From Candidatus Methylophosphatis haderslevensis (GTDB lineage Bacteria; Pseudomonadota; Gammaproteobacteria; Burkholderiales; Rhodocyclaceae): a DNA stretch of 64,000 bases. The DNA is taken from positions 1-64,000 of the forward strand of contig JADJSA010000007.1 of the NCBI GenBank assembly GCA_016711925.1, read 5' to 3'. A program made the translations under genes and the position numbers. Position 1 is the first letter of the stretch. The number at the start of each line of letters is the position of its first letter. The notes beneath the pieces were generated by a model. The model saw nothing but the letters and a program-made list of their open reading frames with translations, had not been told where the DNA came from and made no database searches. Below, piece by piece: positions 1 to 11,022 of the stretch.

Positions 1-722
1 GTCGAATCGCCGAACAGTTCGGTGCCGTTGTCGATGGTGCCGTTGCCGTTGCGGTCCATGACGAGAAAGCCGTCGTCGGGCTTGATCCAGCCGGTGGCGT
101 TCTTGAGGCCGTCGCCGTCGTGGTCGAACAGGATCGGGTTGGTCGATGAGACCGCCACCGTCTCGATGCCGTCGCCGTCGAGGTCGAGGGTCAGCGGGTC
201 GCGGGGGAAGACCCAGCGTTGGGCGCGGGTGAAGAGGTCCGCTAGCTCGGGATTGAGTTTGACAATTTCGGACCAGAGCAACTCAATCCAGTAGCCAATG
301 ATTTGCACTGGGGTTCGGGCTCTGGGATCCTGGGTGCTTGAGATCAGCGTCCCATCTCGAATCGAATCTGAGATCTTGGCAACAAGTTCCGAATCTGAAA
401 GGTTTGCCCATTCGACTCCATGAATGTTGTTGTACAGATCCATGTTCCGATTGTTTGGGTCGTTCTGCTGGTCAAACGGATAGAATTCTCGGATTTGTCC
501 GGCGAGTAGCGCTCCTTCTGGCCCCCACCGTTGGGCAGCTTTCGCACTCGCATAAGCGTGCACAAAGGCGTTCGCTGGACTGCCGTCCATGTTGTTGGGG
601 GAGGTGTCGAAGCCTTGTTGTGCGGCAAGCTGCTTTGCCTCTTCGCCCCATTGCAGTTTCAGCCCTTGCGCGATCCCTGAGTTGTATTCGTGTACCAACT
701 GAAAAATTCCGGCAGAATTCAT
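1..722 (-). CDS. Large calcium-binding RTX/polymorphic-toxin-like protein, N-terminal part
   Basis: This reading frame is open from an ATG at 722 to the window edge, so about 240 N-terminal residues are seen and the C-terminus is missing. Residues 1-110 form a globular domain with a His-rich and D-x-Y-N-N-x-H-G pattern (HAYASAK, later DLYNNIHG), like domains found in polymorphic toxins. From about residue 178 it carries the acidic calcium-binding signature LTLDLDGDGIETV, FDHDGDG and MDRNGNGTIDNG that precedes or interrupts RTX/VCBS repeats in very large secreted proteins. The start abuts the stop of the upstream gene, so the two are co-transcribed. The nearby decayed type I secretion ABC gene suggests type I export, but this is inference. 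The toxin activity is unknown. Confidence 0.75.
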   Translation of the reverse strand, partial: MNSAGIFQLVHEYNSGIAQGLKLQWGEEAKQLAAQQGFDTSPNNMDGSPANAFVHAYASAKAAQRWGPEGALLAGQIREFYPFDQQNDPNNRNMDLYNNIHGVEWANLSDSELVAKISDSIRDGTLISSTQDPRARTPVQIIGYWIELLWSEIVKLNPELADLFTRAQRWVFPRDPLTLDLDGDGIETVAVSSTNPILFDHDGDGLKNATGWIKPDDGFLVMDRNGNGTIDNGTELFGDS

Positions 723-1259
723 TTACTTCTCTCCTTCACGAATTGAGATAGTTCGCGATGTGCTAACAGAAAGGACCGCAAGTGCTCCGCGTACGCAGTC
801 GTCGGATTTGGCTTTCTTATCATCCCAAACCCCCTGGAACCCTCTTTCTTTTCGCCCGACAAGGAATAGTCGATACTTGCCCGCCTTCGAATCGTCGATT
901 GCCAGCAATCCCCAATAGATGTCGTTCTGAACTTCCTCCGTTCTCTGTACTCGACGCAAGATATCCTCCGCCTGCTTTGTCATAAACGGTTTCGGCCTTA
1001 TCTCAGACGCGTATGGCGGGAGGAGGCAAACCAGCTCAACATCGTTTCCGATCAGTTGCTGGAGACTAACCTCGGTTATTCCATCCTCGACCTCGCGTTC
1101 AAGATTCTCAATTAACTTGGAACCGCGTGCCCGCTCCGGGCTGTTGAAGGAGCACGCTAGCGTCAGTGCAGCGATCCCCGTGACGCACGTGAATGCCAAC
1201 CCTCGATTCGATGGAAACGCTTGCGCAGGATTGAAGAAACTCTTTACAAAATTAGACAT
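723..1259 (-). CDS. Small exported or membrane-anchored protein upstream of the RTX-like gene
   Basis: The product is 178 residues. I chose the ATG at 1259 because a GGA-rich site lies just upstream and a plausible hydrophobic export segment follows (about residues 18-36, GLAFTCVTGIAALTLACSF). That segment ends in L-A-C, a poor lipobox since -3 is Thr, so it may be a lipoprotein or a signal anchor. The rest is hydrophilic with no recognised motif. Its TAA directly precedes the ATG of the calcium-binding gene. A role as partner, chaperone or immunity factor would fit this pairing, but nothing in the sequence shows it. Longer in-frame extension upstream runs through repeat DNA and is not believable. 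Confidence 0.5.
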   Translation of the reverse strand: MSNFVKSFFNPAQAFPSNRGLAFTCVTGIAALTLACSFNSPERARGSKLIENLEREVEDGITEVSLQQLIGNDVELVCLLPPYASEIRPKPFMTKQAEDILRRVQRTEEVQNDIYWGLLAIDDSKAGKYRLFLVGRKERGFQGVWDDKKAKSDDCVRGALAVLSVSTSRTISIREGEK

Positions 1260-1408
1260 ATGGAAGTTCCTCACTGCTGTCCGGTTAAAGGAAGGGTCGA
1301 ATCGCTGAAAGCCATGACTGACGCGGATTTCCGAGCGACGAAGAGTGGTGTCGATTTGAACGGCAATTGCCAGTTCGGGCAGTCTTCCGGAACAAAGGGG
1401 CCGTGGTC

Positions 1409-1537
1409 GAATTGTTTGCGCAGACAGCACAGTTCGTTCGGCTTCGGCCCGATTTCCCGAGCCGCCCGGGCCGCGAACCGCATCGATCGGCGATGTGCCA
1501 ACGCCACCTCGCCAGGAGCCGCATGAAATGGCGCTCC
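1409..1537. repeat. 129-bp dispersed repeat, copy 1
   Basis: This segment aligns without gaps to 2607-2735 at roughly 85% identity by eye. Both copies begin GAATyGTTTGCGCAGACA and end CCGCATGAAATGGCGyTCC. The two copies are direct repeats flanking the ABC transporter fragment. The 3' end of this copy runs into the hairpin at 1505-1588, so it may be a degenerate miniature or REP-type element. Confidence 0.75.
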
Positions 1538-1588
1538 TGACGATGCGCCGCCTGCAGATCGCCATTTCATGCGGCCGCTGGCGAGGTG
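1505..1588. repeat. Long imperfect palindrome (REP/MITE-like hairpin)
   Basis: CACCTCGCCA at 1505-1514 pairs with TGGCGAGGTG at 1579-1588, and CCGCATGAAATGGCG at 1519-1533 pairs perfectly with CGCCATTTCATGCGG at 1560-1574. A short 4x4 mismatch separates them and the loop is 26 nt. It belongs to the CATGgAATGGCGC repeat family seen at several intergenic sites in the window. It sits just downstream of the ABC fragment, so it may act as a terminator or an mRNA-stabilising hairpin. Confidence 0.75.
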
Positions 1589-1689
1589 CGTGATTCGTCC
1601 CCGCCGTTTTCGCGTTGCCCGCGCCAGCGGGCGGCCGGCACTGTCGAGCGGCATCGCCGATGGCGCATGCCAGGAACTTGTCGAACGCA

Positions 1690-2590
<901 letters not shown>

Positions 2591-2606
2591 AAAGAGTGCC
2601 TTGGCC

Positions 2607-2735
2607 GAATCGTTTGCGCAGACATCACACTTCGTTCGGATTCTGCCCGATTTCCCGAGCCGCCCGGCCCGCGAATCGCATCGATCGGCAATGCGCCACT
2701 GGCACTGCGCCAGAGCCCGCATGAAATGGCGTTCC
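2607..2735. repeat. 129-bp dispersed repeat, copy 2
   Basis: It is the ungapped partner of 1409-1537 in the same orientation. It marks the exact edge where the ABC transporter gene loses its 5' half, which suggests recombination between copies or insertion followed by deletion. Confidence 0.75.
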
Positions 2736-2849
2736 CGGCCTTGCCCCGCCCGAAGTTCTGAAGGTCGGGCTGGGCGGCCCGAAGCCCGGCATGCAACGCA
2801 CCATTGCGTCGGCCCCTCATTTCGTAACCCAAGTCTTCGGGACCGAGCC

Positions 2850-3015
2850 GTCCCGAAGCGGTGAGTCGACGCATACGGCCGATCGATGGCACGCTCGACG
2901 CACCCGTGTTTGTCGGGATTGAAATGCATGCAATCCACATGGCGCAGGAGATCGTCATCGTCTTGAGTCTGGTGTTGCCAATTGCGTCGCTGCCAAATTC
3001 CACGGCCGCGCTTGC
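2850..3015 (-). pseudogene. REP-associated tyrosine transposase (RAYT) remnant
   Basis: Read leftward, the sequence gives IWQRRNWQHQTQDDDDLLRH, then VDCMHFNPDKHGCVERAIDR and PYASTHRF. This is the conserved C-terminal block of Y1 (IS200-like) REP-associated transposases, whose family form is roughly WQ-R-x-W-E-H-x-I-x-D-E ... HVDYIHxNPVKHG ... WPYSSFHRY. The catalytic HUH motif and Tyr lie further N-terminal and are not present, so this is a fragment. RAYTs mobilise or maintain REP palindromes, and REP-like repeats surround this fragment and recur across the window. Confidence 0.75.
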
Positions 3016-3186
3016 GCACATGATCGCCGATGCCGAAGATCGATGGCTGGCGCTGCCCTGCCAGAGCGGGAATCGGGACTGGCCCGGCAGAGCTTCGGGC
3101 TTTCCCGCTCCTGCGCGGACCGGCGGTCCCGCTGCGTCGGGCCAAGTTAAAATCATTGCCCATCCACTTCGAGGCGCATCCGCTTC

Positions 3187-4047
3187 ATGCATCCACATCG
3201 CCGCTACACCCTTGTCGCCTCCTGCCCGGACCGGGTGGGCATCGTCGCCCGGGTTGCAGGTTTCATAGCCGAGCATCAGGGCTGGATCCTGGAGACGGCC
3301 CACCATGCCGATATCGACAGCGAGCGCTATTTCATGCGCATAGAAATCAAGGCCGATTCGCTGCCGTTTCATCTGGCGGAGTTTCGCGAGCGTTTTGCGC
3401 CGATCGCCGCTGAGTTCCGCATGGACTGGCGCATCTCCGACTCGGCGGTGAAGAAGCGCGTCGTCGTCCTGGTTTCAAAGCAGGAGCACTGCCTCTACGA
3501 TCTGCTGGCGCGCTGGCAAAGCAAGGAGCTTGATGTCGAGATTCCCTGCGTGATCTCCAATCACCGGCTGCTGCAGGGCTTCGTCGAATGGCACGGCATT
3601 CCGTTCCACTACGTGCCGGTCAGCGCCGACAACAAGGCGAAGGCTTTCGACGAGATCGGGCGCATCTTCGAGGAGGTCCATAGCGACGTCATGGTCCTGG
3701 CCCGCTACATGCAGATCCTGCCGCCGGATCTCTGCGCGGCATTCACCGGCCGCCTTATCAACATCCACCACAGCTTCCTTCCCTCCTTCGTCGGGGCGAA
3801 GCCCTACCATCAGGCCTACCAGCGCGGCGTCAAGCTGATCGGGGCGACATGCCATTACGTCTCGGCCGAGCTCGATGCCGGACCCATCATCGAGCAGGAC
3901 ACCGTGCGCATCGACCATGGCGACTCGGTCGACGATCTGGTGCGCTATGGCAAGGACATCGAGAAGGCCGTGCTGGCGCGCGGTCTGCGCTACCACGTCG
4001 AGGATCGCGTGCTGCTCAACGGCAATCGCACCGTGGTATTCCGCTGA
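3187..4047 (+). CDS. purU: Formyltetrahydrofolate deformylase
   Basis: PurU hydrolyses 10-formyl-THF to formate and THF in the cytosol, balancing one-carbon pools and feeding PurT. The 286 residues match the family length. An N-terminal ACT domain (about 7-80) opens with TLVASCPDRVGIVARVAGFI. The C-terminal formyltransferase domain (about 90-286) keeps the catalytic triad Asn192 and His194 (INIHHSFLPSF) and Asp230 (AELDAGPI). The gene stands alone in its orientation, downstream of the transposase remnant. Start: ATG at 3187, directly followed by the ACT strand. The identification is secure. Confidence 0.95.
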   Translation: MHPHRRYTLVASCPDRVGIVARVAGFIAEHQGWILETAHHADIDSERYFMRIEIKADSLPFHLAEFRERFAPIAAEFRMDWRISDSAVKKRVVVLVSKQEHCLYDLLARWQSKELDVEIPCVISNHRLLQGFVEWHGIPFHYVPVSADNKAKAFDEIGRIFEEVHSDVMVLARYMQILPPDLCAAFTGRLINIHHSFLPSFVGAKPYHQAYQRGVKLIGATCHYVSAELDAGPIIEQDTVRIDHGDSVDDLVRYGKDIEKAVLARGLRYHVEDRVLLNGNRTVVFR

Positions 4048-4149
4048 CCGGGCCGCGGTTCTGCGGCGGGAGGTTGCCGGCACGGCGTTGCCAGATTTGT
4101 CCGCATGGCGGCGGCGGCGGATGCCCCGGCGCAAACCGGCCGGCCCGAT

Positions 4150-4377
4150 TCAATTGAAGCGGCACGCCCCCGGGCCGTCCGGATGGCCGCAGCTTCCGCA
4201 AGGGCCGGGCAGTTCGCTGGCGGCCGACGCCGTACCGCTGACGGCGGCGAAGGCGGAGAGCTTCTTGCGCAGGTCCGTGCTCTTGCAGGCCGGGCATTCG
4301 GGTGCCGGCGCCGAAGCGCGCACCAGCTTCTCGAATTCCTTGCCGCAGGCGGCGCACGCATATTCGTAGATGGGCAT
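4150..4377 (-). CDS. FmdB-type zinc-ribbon protein
   Basis: The 75-residue protein starts MPIYEYACAACGKEFE, the hallmark of the FmdB regulatory-protein family. Two C-x-x-C knuckles (Cys8/Cys11 and Cys28/Cys31) form a zinc ribbon, followed by an Ala/Ser-rich linker and a Gly-Pro-Cys-Gly tail. The biochemical role is not settled; the family is widespread and was named from a formamidase-operon context. A GGAG-like site (rc of gatcctcc) precedes the ATG. The gene converges on purU, about 100 bp from its stop. Confidence 0.9.
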   Translation of the reverse strand: MPIYEYACAACGKEFEKLVRASAPAPECPACKSTDLRKKLSAFAAVSGTASAASELPGPCGSCGHPDGPGACRFN

Positions 4378-4650
4378 TGTTTCGATCCTCCTTCAAGCCA
4401 TGTTGAACTGTCGGCATGAATATCGCACACATTGCGATCTGCACCAAAGCCCCGCGCGACGCCTTGATTTTCGCGATATTGCGCAGCGGCGCGCCGGCGG
4501 TCGATTCGCGGCAGTCGCCAGGCGCCGCTTCCGCAGCGGTGTGCGGATTCGCCTCGCCGGGTTGAAGGCGCGTGTCCGACAGTTGCGCCGCGCAGACTTC
4601 GACAGCGCCGGCGCAGCAACGCCGTCGGCGCGGTCCGCGCGGCTGCGGGG

Positions 4651-5025
4651 TCAGCCTCGCGTGGCATAGATGGCCAGGATACCGATGGCAAGAAACACCG
4701 GCCACGACAAATGCCTGGCGCGCGATCCGACCAGCGCAACGACACCGTGGGCGAGAAACGTGCAACCGACCACCAGACCCAGCGCGTCGGCACTCGCCGG
4801 CGGATGCGCCAGCACGACCAGCACGCCCGCCAGTCCCAGCCAGGCGATCGACGTGATATGCCAGGCGAAACGCAGCGTGCGCGCCGTGAACGCCGCGCTG
4901 CCGAGAATCTTCGGCAGATCGCCACGGCGGAACAGGCGGATCAGAATGTAGCGCTCACCGAGATACGAATGCGCGATGCCGACGGCGACCAACAACGATG
5001 CGGCGATGTAGAGGAGTGTGCTCAT
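4651..5025 (-). CDS. Small integral membrane protein
   Basis: The product has 124 residues and about four hydrophobic helices (near 5-22, 52-72, 80-98 and 104-121) joined by short Arg-rich loops (GERYILIRLFRRGD). It has no catalytic motif. It resembles uncharacterised four-helix membrane proteins of proteobacteria, and I do not recognise a function. The 270 bp between it and the FmdB gene hold no convincing gene. Confidence 0.65.
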   Translation of the reverse strand: MSTLLYIAASLLVAVGIAHSYLGERYILIRLFRRGDLPKILGSAAFTARTLRFAWHITSIAWLGLAGVLVVLAHPPASADALGLVVGCTFLAHGVVALVGSRARHLSWPVFLAIGILAIYATRG

Positions 5026-5066
5026 GGGAATGCGAGCCTGGCCTCTTTCGACGTGGAACCGCGGCC

Positions 5067-5435
5067 TCAGGGAACTATGGTTCCACCGAACGCTTGCCTG
5101 CCTGCAGCCGATGCCTCGTAACGCACGTGTACGAACTCAGGGGCTCGGCCAAGACACGAGGCAACTGCGAGGGTGACCGCCTGTGCCTCTGCGGCAAGAG
5201 CTTCGCCTTGCGGCAAATGCGCATGAAGAATGCTCACGAACGTAGGAAGCTCTGAGCCAAGAACTACCGCTTCATTCTCGGCATAGCCGGCACTACTGAG
5301 AAACCGCAACTTTACCCACGTGCGGCCGGGTGCACTGCCGATAGCTTTGCCCACGGAATCGGCCAGCAGACGCGCTCCGATCCCGCAAAATTGGGCTTCG
5401 GTCTGGCAGACGACTTCGATATCGACTATAGGCAT
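5067..5435 (-). CDS. Tautomerase-superfamily protein
   Basis: I chose the ATG at 5435 because it gives an N-terminal Pro after Met removal (MPIVDIEVV), and Pro1 is the catalytic base of 4-oxalocrotonate tautomerase/MIF-fold enzymes. The 122 residues suit a double beta-alpha-beta monomer, with a strand-like segment GRTWVKLRFLSSAGYAENE in mid-protein. The substrate is unknown. An in-frame upstream extension to 5498 is possible but would bury the proline. Confidence 0.7.
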   Translation of the reverse strand: MPIVDIEVVCQTEAQFCGIGARLLADSVGKAIGSAPGRTWVKLRFLSSAGYAENEAVVLGSELPTFVSILHAHLPQGEALAAEAQAVTLAVASCLGRAPEFVHVRYEASAAGRQAFGGTIVP

Positions 5436-5796
5436 TTGGACGCGTAGCGAATGGCGTTTGCTCGCTGTGTCGCGAGCGTCTGGAGTGGGCACCGCCACAT
5501 GGCGGCTCGGAAACCGCGTTGGATTGGACTACCGGGAAGAGATCGATTATGGGGATTGTAAGGGGGCTGCGGCCGAAGTCAATCGCATGGCATGGCCGGG
5601 GTTGCTCGCTCGCCCTCGCACAAGGGAGCGCGCAGGTCATTGGGGTCCAATACCCGAGGCGGATCGACAGGTTTGCATTCGATACCCTTGCCGCAAGCCG
5701 CACCGGCTGGACATCTCCGGCATGGCATGCCGGAGAGGCGCGTGGATACTGGCTCCCAGGCCGGTCCTGGGTGGAGGGCGGTGTGTCCGCCGCCCG
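5436..5796. other. Intergenic stretch with REP-like repeat
   Basis: No gene is supported here. The notable content is the palindromic repeat at 5678-5764, placed just beyond the stop of the M13 peptidase gene. The segments on either side show no convincing motif. Confidence 0.6.
5678..5764. repeat. REP-like palindromic repeat
   Basis: Its core, CTCCGGCATGGCATGCCGGAG, is palindromic except for the central base. The whole unit, from TTCGATACCC to GGCTCCCAGGCCGG, matches the unit at 8801-8889 (ATCGATACCC ... GGCTCTCAGGCCGG). Both lie immediately beyond the stop codon of a leftward gene. Confidence 0.75.
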
Positions 5797-7918
5797 CTAC
5801 CAGATGCTGACGCGATCTGCGGGCGCGAGGTAAAGCGCATTCTTCGGCGTAACGCCGAAGGCGTCGTACCAGGGGCCGAAGTTGCGCAGCACGCCGTTGA
5901 CGCGGAACTCGCTCGGGCTGTGCTCGTTGGTCAGCGTGACTTGCCGCATGAAGCTTTCCGTCATCACCTCGCGCCACAGTTGCGCGTAGCCGAGGAAGAA
6001 GCGCTGCTCGCCGCTGTAACCGTCGAGCAGCGGCGGCTTGCCGTGGAATTCGGCGGCGACGAATTTCTGGTAGCCGTGCCATGCGATCGATATGCCGCCG
6101 GCGTCGCCGATGTTTTCGCCCAGGGTAAGCTGGCCATTCACCTTGAGGCCGGGCAGCGGCGAGTAGCGGTTGTACTGCGCCACCAGCCGCGCGGTGCGCC
6201 GGTCGAAATTGCGCCGCGCGGTGGCGCTCCACCAGTTGCGCAGGGCGCCGCTGCCGTCGTAGCGGCTGCCCTGGTCGTCGAAGCCGTGGCCGAGTTCATG
6301 GCCGATCACCATGCCGATGGCACCGAAATTCACCGCCGCATCGGCCTTCGGATCGAAGAACGGCGGCTGAAGGATGGCGGCCGGAAACACCACCTCGGCG
6401 GCGGTCGCGTCGAAATAGGCGTTGATCTCCTGCGGGTTCAGGCCCCATTCCCACTTGCGCACCGGCTCGTCGAGTTTGGCGCGCGCATCCTGCTTGAACC
6501 ACTGCGCCAGGCGGCGCTGGTTGCCGACCAGATCGTCGCGGGCGATGCGCACCGCGCTCAAGTCGTGCCACTGCGCCGGGTAGCCGATCTTGGTGCCGAT
6601 GGCGTCGAGCTTGGCCAGCGCCTGCGCGCGGGTCGGCTCGTCCATCCAGTCGAGTGCGGGTCAGGCGCTCGCGGAAGGCCAGCCGCAGGAACTTGACCAA
6701 ACGGTCGATCTCGGCCTTGGATTCGGGGGGAAAATGGCGCTCGACATACAGCCGGCCGAGCGGCTCGCCCAGCGCCGAATTGAGGAAACGCACCGCGCGA
6801 ACTTCGAGCGGCGGCTGTTCGTCGACGCCCGACAACTGGTGCTCGAACATGTCGAAATGCGCGTCGGCCCACTCGTCGGACAACAGCGGGGAACGGTAGT
6901 CGAGAAAGTGAAACGCGCTGTAGGCGCGCAGCGTCTCGAGCGGCGTCGCGGCGAACAGCGCGGCCAGCGCACGCATCGACGTATCGGTTGCCGCGTTGAT
7001 CCGCCGCACGTCGCCGAAGCCCGCCTCGGCGAGAAAGGCCGGCCAGTCGAATCCCGGCGCATAGCGCGCCAGTGCCGCTGTCGACATCGGCTTGTAGGTG
7101 CGCACCGCATCGCGCGCCTTCTCGGGCGGCCAGTGGCGTGCCGCGATCGCGGTCTCGAAGGCCAGGATGGCGGCTGCCTTGCGTCTGGCGCCGGCCACGC
7201 CGGCTCGCTTGAACACGCCTTCGATGTATTCGCCATAGGCGCGGCGATAGCCGGCGTAGGGCTTGCCCTGCTTAAGGTAGTAGTCGCGCCCGGGCAGGCC
7301 GAGACCGCCCTGTTCCAGCGCCAGCACGTAGCGCGACGGATCGCCCGGGTCGCGGATGACACCGCCATTGACCAGCGATTGATAGCCGATCGCACCCATG
7401 CGTCGCGCGATCTCGCGGCGCTCCTGCACCTTGAGGATTTCCGCCAGCTCGGCCTGCAGCATGCCGCTGCCCAATGCGTTGCGCCGCGCGGTATCGACGT
7501 AGCTGGCGTGCATGTCCGCAATCTGCTGCCGCGGCGTGCCGGGCGCGCCGGGCTGCGCCTTCGCCTCGTCGATGATCGCCTGCAACTGCTTTTCGGTGCG
7601 CAGTTCCAGATCGACGAACGCATTGCCCGCGGGAAAGCCGACCGGGATCGTCGCCGTCGCGAGCCAACCCTTGTTCACGTAGCGGTAGAAATCGTCGCCC
7701 GCTGCAATCGTTGGCGCGATGTGCCCGGTCTGCACGCCCCACTTGCCGAACTCGGGTGCGGCGGCGTGCGGGACCGCCCCGGATGCGGCTAGCGCGATGG
7801 CGGCCACGAACAACCAGGCGAGCACGGCAAGTACCGGCGCAGCGGCGCTGCGCATCGCGGCGCGAAACGTCGAGCGACTTGCTGCCGTCTGTTGGCGATC
7901 AGGCGCGGAGTGGGTCAT
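5797..7918 (-). CDS. M13-family (neprilysin/PepO-like) metallopeptidase, frameshifted
   Basis: This is a zinc endopeptidase of the neprilysin family, probably periplasmic. A signal segment (about residues 25-46, AAAPVLAVLAWLFVAAIAL) is followed by the M13 N-terminal domain (DDFYRYVNKGWL). The catalytic domain keeps the zinc motif HELGH in VIGHELGHGFDDQGS and the downstream ENIGDAGG. The reading frame changes near 6650-6660: the upstream frame reads AFRERLTRTRL and the downstream frame MDEPTRAQAL, where an uninterrupted protein would read through RLDWMDEP. One extra base explains this. The joined protein is about 700 residues, normal for the family. The break may be real or a sequencing error. 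Confidence 0.88.
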
Positions 7919-8880
<962 letters not shown>

Positions 8881-10350
8881 TCAGGCCGGCCGTGCCGCGA
8901 GAAGGGCAGCCGCCGGCTCGCGGCTGGGCGCGGGCGCCGCTTCGCCGACCAGGTGCGCGATCGAGTTGGCGTAGTAGGCCAGCGCCGCAAGTTCCGCCGG
9001 GTTGGCGGCGAACAGGCTGTCGCGTTCGGTCGCTAGGCGGCGCAGCGTGAGCATGCGCAGGCCGACGCCGATGGCATAATCGAGATCGCTGCGCGGAACG
9101 TAAACATGCGCGCCGCGCGCCTCGGCACGGGCGATCAGTTCGGTCACTGCCGACTTGAGCGCGAGTTCGTCTAGGCTGCGCTGCGGGTCGCGCAGCAGCA
9201 CGGCGGCCACCAGCGGCACCGGCAGTACCGGCACGACTTCGCCGATCTGCGCCATCAGCAGGCTGCCGATCTGCGCCACCGCGGTGTGGCGCGCGTCGTC
9301 GCCGAGCGCGCGGAAATCGATGCCGTGCTCGCGCACATAGTCGCGCATCGACAGCGGCCGGCCGAAGTTCACGCAGGCGTAGCCCAGCCGGTACCAGCGG
9401 CCGCGCAGCATGTTGACGAGTTGCTGCCCGGCGAACGTCGCGGTCACCCCGGCGGCATGGGCCATGCCGTGGCGCTGGCGCTCGGCGTCGAGCTTCTGCA
9501 ACTGCGTGCGGTCTTCGAGCACGCGGTCGTAGTTGATGCCCACCGGGATGAACACCAGGTCGCGTTCGGCGGCCGGGTCGTAGGCGCGCAGCATGTAGTC
9601 GAGCAGGCCGAGCTTGGGCGGGCGCAGTTTGCCGTCGAGCGTGAGGCCGCCTTCCGGGTAGATCGCCTGCGGCACGCCGCCTTCGGTGGCCATCTGCACA
9701 TAGCGCTGCAATACCGCGCGGTAGAGCGGATCGCCCGAGTTGCGATGGACGAAGTAGGCGCCCATGGCGCGGATCAGCGATTGCAGCGGCCATACGCGCG
9801 CCCACTCGCCGACGGCATAGCTCAGCGCCACGCGCTCGGCGGCGAGAAAAGCCACCAGCACGTAGTCCATGTTGCTGCGGTGGTTCATCACGAACACCAC
9901 CGTGGATTTCGGATTGATCGCGCGCAGCGAATCGGCGTCGGTGTAGCCCAGGCGCACGCGGTAGAGAAACTGCGCGCTGCGCTTGGCCAGCCAGTAGCCG
10001 ACGCGAAAGTAGAGATAGGCGTTGAATGCCGGCACGATCTCGCGCGCGTAGTAGTCGGCGCGCTGGCGCGCCAGCTTGAGCGGCACGTTGTTGACGGCGG
10101 CATGGGCCTCGGCGGCGGCCTGCACCGTGGGGTCGTGGAACAGGCGCTCGATCAGCGCACGGCGCCGGGTGAGCTTGAAGGCCGGCAGCTCGATGTTGAA
10201 GCGCACATTGATTTCGCGGATCACCCGGTCGACCTTGCGCCGCAGATACCAGCGCACGCTCGGCAGCAGCAGCCATTCGAGCGCCGCCAGCGCCGCCAGC
10301 ACGACCAGGATGACGAACAGCCACAGCGGCAGGCTGACCGATTGCGTCAT
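8881..10350 (-). CDS. PlsB-like membrane acyltransferase
   Basis: The 489-residue protein has an N-terminal anchor helix (about 8-30) and a glycerolipid acyltransferase core. The H-x4-D motif is seen as NHRSNMD (His157, Asp162) and a YPEGG motif at 231-235, the acyltransferase blocks I and III. Such enzymes transfer acyl groups to glycerol-3-phosphate or related acceptors at the inner membrane. It is much shorter than E. coli PlsB (about 800 residues), so the precise acceptor is uncertain. It lies 43 bp downstream of the small membrane-protein gene in the same orientation, so the two are likely co-transcribed. Confidence 0.8.
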   Translation of the reverse strand: MTQSVSLPLWLFVILVVLAALAALEWLLLPSVRWYLRRKVDRVIREINVRFNIELPAFKLTRRRALIERLFHDPTVQAAAEAHAAVNNVPLKLARQRADYYAREIVPAFNAYLYFRVGYWLAKRSAQFLYRVRLGYTDADSLRAINPKSTVVFVMNHRSNMDYVLVAFLAAERVALSYAVGEWARVWPLQSLIRAMGAYFVHRNSGDPLYRAVLQRYVQMATEGGVPQAIYPEGGLTLDGKLRPPKLGLLDYMLRAYDPAAERDLVFIPVGINYDRVLEDRTQLQKLDAERQRHGMAHAAGVTATFAGQQLVNMLRGRWYRLGYACVNFGRPLSMRDYVREHGIDFRALGDDARHTAVAQIGSLLMAQIGEVVPVLPVPLVAAVLLRDPQRSLDELALKSAVTELIARAEARGAHVYVPRSDLDYAIGVGLRMLTLRRLATERDSLFAANPAELAALAYYANSIAHLVGEAAPAPSREPAAALLAARPA

Positions 10351-10393
10351 CCGCTCGTGTCAGGGTCGTCGGCGGGCGCCTGGTGGCGAGAGT

Positions 10394-10801
10394 TCAGGCC
10401 ACTTCCCGCGTGAGCAGCCGGGGGTCGCGCCGGCGATCGCGCCGCGCCCGGCGATTGGGCGCCTGATGATCGTCGTGGTGCAGCGGTGGCGCGCGATAGG
10501 GATTGCGCCGGTCGGCGAGCCGCCGGTCTTCGAAGTGGACATAGCCGCAGCGGCATACCGCCGAGGTGCAGCCGGGCACCGGAATGGCCGGCGCTTCGTC
10601 GGCGAGGAATCGGTGTCCCTCTAATGCGCGCACGGCCACACAGGCTTTGCCGCGCGCTCGCACCGCGACACAATGGTACGGCCCGCCGCTGCGCGACATG
10701 CTGGCGACTTCGTGCTGGCGCCTGCGGGCGCTGCGTTGCCAGACCAGCAGCGCGATCAGCGTCAGCGCGCTGGCCAGCAGGAGAAGCTGTGGAAACGTCA
10801 T
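10394..10801 (-). CDS. Small membrane-anchored Cys-containing protein
   Basis: The ATG at 10801 follows a good GGAGG site (TCCGGAGGTCAGTC). The 135 residues start with one hydrophobic helix (about 5-21), then a soluble domain with VRARGKACVAV and PGCTSAVCRCGYVHFEDRR. The clustered cysteines could bind metal or form disulfides. The tail is strongly basic. I do not recognise the family. It probably forms a transcription unit with the downstream acyltransferase. Confidence 0.6.
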   Translation of the reverse strand: MTFPQLLLLASALTLIALLVWQRSARRRQHEVASMSRSGGPYHCVAVRARGKACVAVRALEGHRFLADEAPAIPVPGCTSAVCRCGYVHFEDRRLADRRNPYRAPPLHHDDHQAPNRRARRDRRRDPRLLTREVA

Positions 10802-11022
10802 GACTGACCTCCGGATTGCCGGAGCGGCTGGGGCGAGGACGCCTTCACTGCGTGTGTGGCCCACCGCTCGATGAATCGAAAACTGCGGCCCGCGGGTGGC
10901 ATTGCTCGGCTCTTGTTCCGCACGCCTCAAGTCTAGCCGATTCGACCGGCATCCGAGAAGCGGCCGGCTGGGCGGCATCGGAGACGCCGCCGCGCCGGGA
11001 CTGCGCGCCGGCGCACCGCCGG

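Noticed and set aside
2591..3372. N-terminal extension of the ABC transporter frame to 3372
   Set aside because: It runs through the 129-bp repeat, the RAYT remnant in another frame and the start of purU; none of it resembles an exporter N-terminus.
4416..4565. 49-codon plus-strand frame between the FmdB and membrane-protein genes
   Set aside because: No ribosome site and no conserved pattern; likely chance.
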